DNA from: Falsiroseomonas sp050563545
GTDB lineage: Bacteria; Pseudomonadota; Alphaproteobacteria; Acetobacterales; Acetobacteraceae
NCBI RefSeq assembly: GCF_050563545.1
Contig: NZ_JBNXUM010000015.1
Span: forward strand, 115,811-179,810
Direction of reading: 5' to 3'
DNA length: 64,000 nucleotides
Position 1 is the stretch's first letter. Each line of letters begins with the position of its first letter. The position numbers and the translations under genes were made by a program. This document shows, one piece after another, positions 60,095 to 64,000 of this stretch. The notes below the pieces were generated by a model. The model was not told the DNA's origin, made no database searches, and saw nothing but the letters and a program-made list of their open reading frames with translations.

Positions 60095-61495
60095 GTGAGC
60101 GACAATCCGTTCAACGAGCCCGATGACGACCGCACCGTGATCCGCCCCGCGCCGGGCGGCCGCGCGGCGCGCCAGGCGCCGCCGCCGCCGGCGCAGCCCG
60201 CCGGCTTCGGCGGGGGCCAGGATCCCTTCGCCGGCGCGGCGCCGCCCGTCGCCGCCGCGCCGCTCGATGCCGCGATCGAGCTGCCGAAGGTCGGCGCCTC
60301 GGCGCTCGTCGCCGCGGCCCAGCCGCTGCTGCAGCTCATGGGCCGGCTGCGCAACACTGTGGCGGTCCCCGATCCCGGCGACCTGCGCGAACGCGCCGTC
60401 GCCGCGATGCGGCGCTTCGAAGCGGATTGTCGCGCCGGTGGCGTGCCGATGGAGCAGCTGCGCCCCGCGCATTACGCGCTCTGCGCCGCGCTCGACGACG
60501 TCGTGCTGAACACGCCCTGGGGCAGCCAGGGCGCCTGGGCCGGGCGCAGCTTGATCAGCACCTTTCACCAGGAGGTCCAGTCGGGCGAGCGCTTCTTCGC
60601 GCTGGTCCAGCAGCTGCAACAGGTGCCCGGCACCAACCTGCCGGTGCTGGAGCTGATGTATCTCTGCATCGCGCTCGGCATGCAGGGGCGCTACCGCCTG
60701 TCGCCGCGCGGCCCGGCGGAGCTCGACCGCGTCAGGGAAGAGCTGCACGCCATCATCGTCCGCCAGCGGGCGGCGCAGCCCGATCCCGAATTCTCGCCGC
60801 GCTGGCGCGGCGTCGCGGCGCCCTACCGGCCGGCGAAGCCGCGCCTGCCGATATGGGTGATGGCGAGCTTCGTCGCCGCCGTGCTCGGTGGCATGTTCCT
60901 CTGGATGACGAACGGCCTGGCGGACCAGACCGACGCGCTGCTGGATCGCGCGCAGAAGGCGCCGCCGGCGAGCATGCCGCAGATCGCGCGCGCCGCGCCA
61001 GTGCGCCCGCCGCCACCGCCGCCCCCGCCGCCGCCCGATGCGCCGCCCGCGCCCAGCACCCTCGACAAGCTGCGCCAGTTCCTGGCGCCCGAGATCCAGC
61101 AGGGCCTGGTGACCGTGGACGGCACCGATGCCGCGCCGCTGGTGCGCATCCGCAACCGCGGCATGTTCCCCTCCGGCAGCGCGACACTCAACACGGCCTT
61201 CCTGCCGCTGATGGCCCGCATCGGCGAGGCGCTGCGCGACGAGCGCGGCCCCGTCCTCGTCATCGGGCATTCCGACAACCAGCCGATCCGCACCGTGGCA
61301 TTCCCGTCCAACTTCCACCTCTCCGCCGCCCGCGCCGAGGCGGCGCGCCAGGCGATCCTCCGCAGCCTCGGCGATCCCGGGCGCATCACCAGCGAAGGCC
61401 GCGCCGACACCGAGCCCGTGGCGGACAACGCGACGCCGGACGGGCGCGAGGCGAACCGCCGCATCGAAGTCCTTCTGCGGCGGGAGGCCCGCTGA
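60095..61495 (+). CDS. tssL: T6SS membrane-complex protein TssL with OmpA domain (evolved TssL)
   Basis: A 466-residue TssL (IcmH/DotU family). The cytoplasmic DotU-like domain (about 60-235) has HYALCAALDDVVLNTPWGSQ and FHQEVQSGERFF. One membrane helix (about 250-272, LPIWVMASFVAAVLGGMFLW) is followed by a short Pro-rich linker and a periplasmic OmpA domain (about 340-466) with FPSGSATLNTAF, GHSDNQPIRT, LSAARAEAARQAIL and REANRRIEVLL. Such evolved TssL proteins bind peptidoglycan directly, replacing a separate TagL anchor. The start is GTG at 60095 (GTGAGCGACAATCC, Met-Ser-Asp-Asn), 26 bases after tssK. The stop overlaps the tssM ATG. Confidence 0.95.
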   Translation: MSDNPFNEPDDDRTVIRPAPGGRAARQAPPPPAQPAGFGGGQDPFAGAAPPVAAAPLDAAIELPKVGASALVAAAQPLLQLMGRLRNTVAVPDPGDLRERAVAAMRRFEADCRAGGVPMEQLRPAHYALCAALDDVVLNTPWGSQGAWAGRSLISTFHQEVQSGERFFALVQQLQQVPGTNLPVLELMYLCIALGMQGRYRLSPRGPAELDRVREELHAIIVRQRAAQPDPEFSPRWRGVAAPYRPAKPRLPIWVMASFVAAVLGGMFLWMTNGLADQTDALLDRAQKAPPASMPQIARAAPVRPPPPPPPPPPDAPPAPSTLDKLRQFLAPEIQQGLVTVDGTDAAPLVRIRNRGMFPSGSATLNTAFLPLMARIGEALRDERGPVLVIGHSDNQPIRTVAFPSNFHLSAARAEAARQAILRSLGDPGRITSEGRADTEPVADNATPDGREANRRIEVLLRREAR

Positions 61496-64000
61496 TGCCC
61501 TGGCGCTGGATCCTTACCGGCATCGGCGTGCTGCTGATCTGCGGGCTCGTCTGGTTCTTCGGGCCGCTGCTGTCCTTCATGGAGGACTGGATCCCGCGGG
61601 TCGCGGTGATCGCGCTCATCGTCCTGGTCTGGGCGGGGATCAATTTCTGGCTCTCCCGCAAGGCCTCGAGGAAGGAAAAGGACCTCGTCCAGGGCGCGGC
61701 GGCGGGGCCCGACCCCACGAAGCTCGCGGCCGACGAGGAGAGCGAGAAGCTGCGCGAGCGGCTGACCACCGCGCTCGGCACGCTGGCCAAGGCGCGCGGC
61801 AGCCGCGGCTACCTCTACGAGCAGCCGTGGTACGCGATCATCGGCCCGCCGGGCTCGGGCAAGACGACGGCGCTGCTGAATGCGGGGCTGAAATTCCCGC
61901 TCGCGGCCGAGATGGGGCAGGGCGCGGTCGCCGGCGCGGGCGGGACGCGCATGTGCGACTGGTGGTTCACCGACGAGGCCGTGCTGATCGACACGGCCGG
62001 CCGCTACACCACGCAGGATTCCGACGCCAATGTGGACCGGGCGGGCTGGGACGCCTTCCTCGAGCTTCTCAAGAAGAGCCGGCCGCGCCAGCCGCTGAAC
62101 GGCGTCCTCGTCGCGATCGGCGTGCCGGAGATCGCCTCGGCGCCGCAGCCCGAGCGGCTCGCGCATGCCCGCGCGATCCGGCGCCGCATCAAGGAGCTCA
62201 ACGACAAGCTCGGCGTGAAGGTGCCGGTCTACCTGCTGCTGACCAAGGCCGACCTGCTGCGCGGCTTCACCGAGTATTTCGACGACCTCGACCGCGACCG
62301 CCGCGCCCAGGTCTGGGGCACGACCTTCCCGGCCAAGGGCGACCCGCTGCCGACCGTGGCGGAGGAGTTCAAGGCTTTGGTGGAGCGCGTGGATGCGCGC
62401 GTCCTCGATCGGCTGCAGGCCGAGCGCAACCCCGACCGCCGCGCGCTGATCGCGGGCTTCCCGACGCAGCTCGCCAGCCTCGAGCAGCCGCTGAACGAGT
62501 TCCTCGCCGAAGCCTTCGCGGGCTCGCGCCTGGATCCCGCGCCCTTTCTGCGCGGCATCTACCTGACATCCGGCACCCAGGAAGGCACGCCGATAGATCG
62601 GCTGACCGGCGTGCTCGCGCGCGGCTTCGGCATCGACCAGCGCCGCGCGCCCTCGCTGCGGCCGGAAGCCGGCCGCTCCTACTTCCTCGAGCGTCTGCTG
62701 AAGGAGGTGATCTTCGGCGAGGCGATGCTCGGCTCCGCCAACCCCGCCGGCGTGCGGCGCGACCGCGCGATCCGCATCGCGGCCTGGGCGGCGAGCCTGG
62801 TGCTGCTGCTCGGTGGCGGCGCCTGGCTCTGGACCGCGAAGAGCGGCGCCGAGGGCGGCACGGCGAGCTTCGCCGATGCGCTCGCGGCCTATGAACGGCT
62901 CGCGCAGCCCGTGCTGACCGATCCCGTCAACGACGGCGACCTCATGCGCATCCTGCCGGTGCTCGACGCCGCGCGGGCGCTGCCGCGGGCCGCGCAGGCG
63001 GCCGACGCCTCGCTCGGCATGTCGCAATCCGCCAAGCTCGAGGCGGCGGGCGGCGTGGTCTACCGCCATGCGCTGCAGCGCGCGCTGCTGCCGCGGCTGC
63101 TCTGGCGGCTCGAGGCGCAGATGCGCGGCGCCTTCAACCGCCCCGACCTTCTCTACGAGGCGACGCGCATCTACCTCATGCTGGGCTCGGCGGGCCCGCT
63201 CGACCGCGACCTCGTGCGTGAATGGATGAACCTGGACTGGTCGCAGACCTGGCCGGGCGCCCCCAACCAGCCGATGCGCGAGGCGATGCAGGTGCATCTC
63301 GCCACCTTGCTCGGTGCGCCGTTGCCGCAGATACCGCTGGACGGGGCCCTGGTCGAGGAAGCGCAGCGCGCCTTCAGCCGCATCCCGCTGGCCGAGCGCG
63401 TCTATTCCCGCATCCGCCCCTCGGCCGCCGCGACGCAGCTGCCGCCATGGACGCCGGCGCAGGCCGCGGGCGCGGCGGGGACGCGGCTCTTCGTCCGCGG
63501 CTCCGGCAGGCCGCTGACCGAGGGCATTCCCGGCTTCTACACCGTCGAAGGGTTCCACCGCGTCCTGCTGCCCTCGCTGCCCGGCGCGGTGCGCGAGGTC
63601 GCGAGCGAATCCTGGGTGCTCGGCACGCGCGCCGAGATCGACCCGCGCAGCGCCGCCGTGCAGACGCTGGAGCGCGACGTCGTGGCGCTCTACGTCAACG
63701 AATACGTCCGGTACTGGGACGGGCTGATGGCCGACCTCAACGTCGTGCCGCTACGCGCCCTGCCGCAGGCCGTGCAGGACCTCTTCATCCTGGGCGCACC
63801 GCAATCCCCGATGCGCGACCTGCTCGTCGCCATCTCGCGCCAGCTCACGCTGAGCCAGGCGCCGCCGGCCCCCGCGACCGCAGCGGGCCTGGCGCAGGCC
63901 GCGGCCGGCGCCGCCCAGGCCGCCGTGCAGGGTGCCGCGGGCAGCGCGGCCGCGCGGCTCGGCGCGGCGCTCGGCCAGGCCGCGGGGCCGCCGCCGGAGC
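61495..64000 (+). CDS. tssM: T6SS membrane-complex protein TssM (IcmF), 3' end off the window
   Basis: About 835 residues are visible of a protein usually 1,100-1,200 long. Two N-terminal helices (about 4-26 and 34-54) precede a cytoplasmic NTPase-like domain with Walker A GPPGSGKTT at 117-125 and DTAG at 166-169. The TssM body holds GTRMCDWWFTDEAVLIDTAG and PLNGVLVAIGVPE. A third helix at about 427-447 leads into the periplasmic part (LPRLLWRLEAQMRGAFNR), which continues to the edge. TssM spans the envelope and contacts TssL and TssJ. The ATG at 61495 overlaps the tssL stop (TGATG). Confidence 0.95.
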   Translation, partial: MPWRWILTGIGVLLICGLVWFFGPLLSFMEDWIPRVAVIALIVLVWAGINFWLSRKASRKEKDLVQGAAAGPDPTKLAADEESEKLRERLTTALGTLAKARGSRGYLYEQPWYAIIGPPGSGKTTALLNAGLKFPLAAEMGQGAVAGAGGTRMCDWWFTDEAVLIDTAGRYTTQDSDANVDRAGWDAFLELLKKSRPRQPLNGVLVAIGVPEIASAPQPERLAHARAIRRRIKELNDKLGVKVPVYLLLTKADLLRGFTEYFDDLDRDRRAQVWGTTFPAKGDPLPTVAEEFKALVERVDARVLDRLQAERNPDRRALIAGFPTQLASLEQPLNEFLAEAFAGSRLDPAPFLRGIYLTSGTQEGTPIDRLTGVLARGFGIDQRRAPSLRPEAGRSYFLERLLKEVIFGEAMLGSANPAGVRRDRAIRIAAWAASLVLLLGGGAWLWTAKSGAEGGTASFADALAAYERLAQPVLTDPVNDGDLMRILPVLDAARALPRAAQAADASLGMSQSAKLEAAGGVVYRHALQRALLPRLLWRLEAQMRGAFNRPDLLYEATRIYLMLGSAGPLDRDLVREWMNLDWSQTWPGAPNQPMREAMQVHLATLLGAPLPQIPLDGALVEEAQRAFSRIPLAERVYSRIRPSAAATQLPPWTPAQAAGAAGTRLFVRGSGRPLTEGIPGFYTVEGFHRVLLPSLPGAVREVASESWVLGTRAEIDPRSAAVQTLERDVVALYVNEYVRYWDGLMADLNVVPLRALPQAVQDLFILGAPQSPMRDLLVAISRQLTLSQAPPAPATAAGLAQAAAGAAQAAVQGAAGSAAARLGAALGQAAGPPPE

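Overview
The window reads as a piece of chromosome from a very GC-rich alphaproteobacterium, most probably in the Acetobacteraceae/Rhodospirillales (Roseomonas-like). The reasons are the strong G/C bias at third codon positions, the Liv and Bug-type transport genes, a probable methylsuccinyl-CoA dehydrogenase (ethylmalonyl-CoA pathway), and a rhizobial imp-like order of type VI secretion (T6SS) genes. This is inferred from gene content; no rRNA gene is present to test it. I see no tRNA, IS element, prophage or CRISPR array, and no gene-free stretch longer than about 210 bases.

Bases 1-18900 are housekeeping and catabolic genes. In order they are: a DEAD-box RNA helicase running off the left edge; an overlapping pair that looks like methylsuccinyl-CoA dehydrogenase plus mesaconyl-CoA C1-C4 CoA transferase; an unknown protein with a class III aminotransferase; a cytochrome c; a compact livG-livF-SBP-livH-livM-GAF operon; an M24 peptidase with a glutathione transferase-like protein; an ABC-F ATPase; and a Bug-type binding protein with an M28-type peptidase. 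Palindromic intergenic elements lie at 1233-1358 and 11951-12080.

Bases 18908-64000 are dominated by one T6SS cluster. All 13 core genes are present, although tssM is cut by the right edge. The minus-strand operon runs tssB-tssC-second tssC-tagJ-tssE-tssF-tssG and continues by a four-base overlap into a SAM methyltransferase, then an OmpA-like protein and a membrane-anchored HELSH metallopeptidase. Upstream and separate on the minus strand is tssA. Divergently on the plus strand are clpV (tssH), hcp and a YopT/AvrPphB-like cysteine protease, the best effector candidate here. A second plus-strand operon holds vgrG, a DUF6931-like gene, a PAAR gene, tagH/fha, tssJ, tssK, an OmpA-bearing tssL and tssM.

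Between the two T6SS halves sits a 16.5-kb minus-strand array with no established T6SS role except possibly its kinase: a TpsB outer-membrane transporter, a giant (about 3,670 residue) filamentous-haemagglutinin-type TpsA exoprotein, a lipoprotein with TPR repeats and a CHAT caspase-like protease domain, and a Ser/Thr protein kinase. Tight spacing (13, 4 and 58 bases) suggests that these four genes act together. The TpsB-TpsA-CHAT lipoprotein-kinase array inside a T6SS island is the strongest candidate for an undescribed system in this window.
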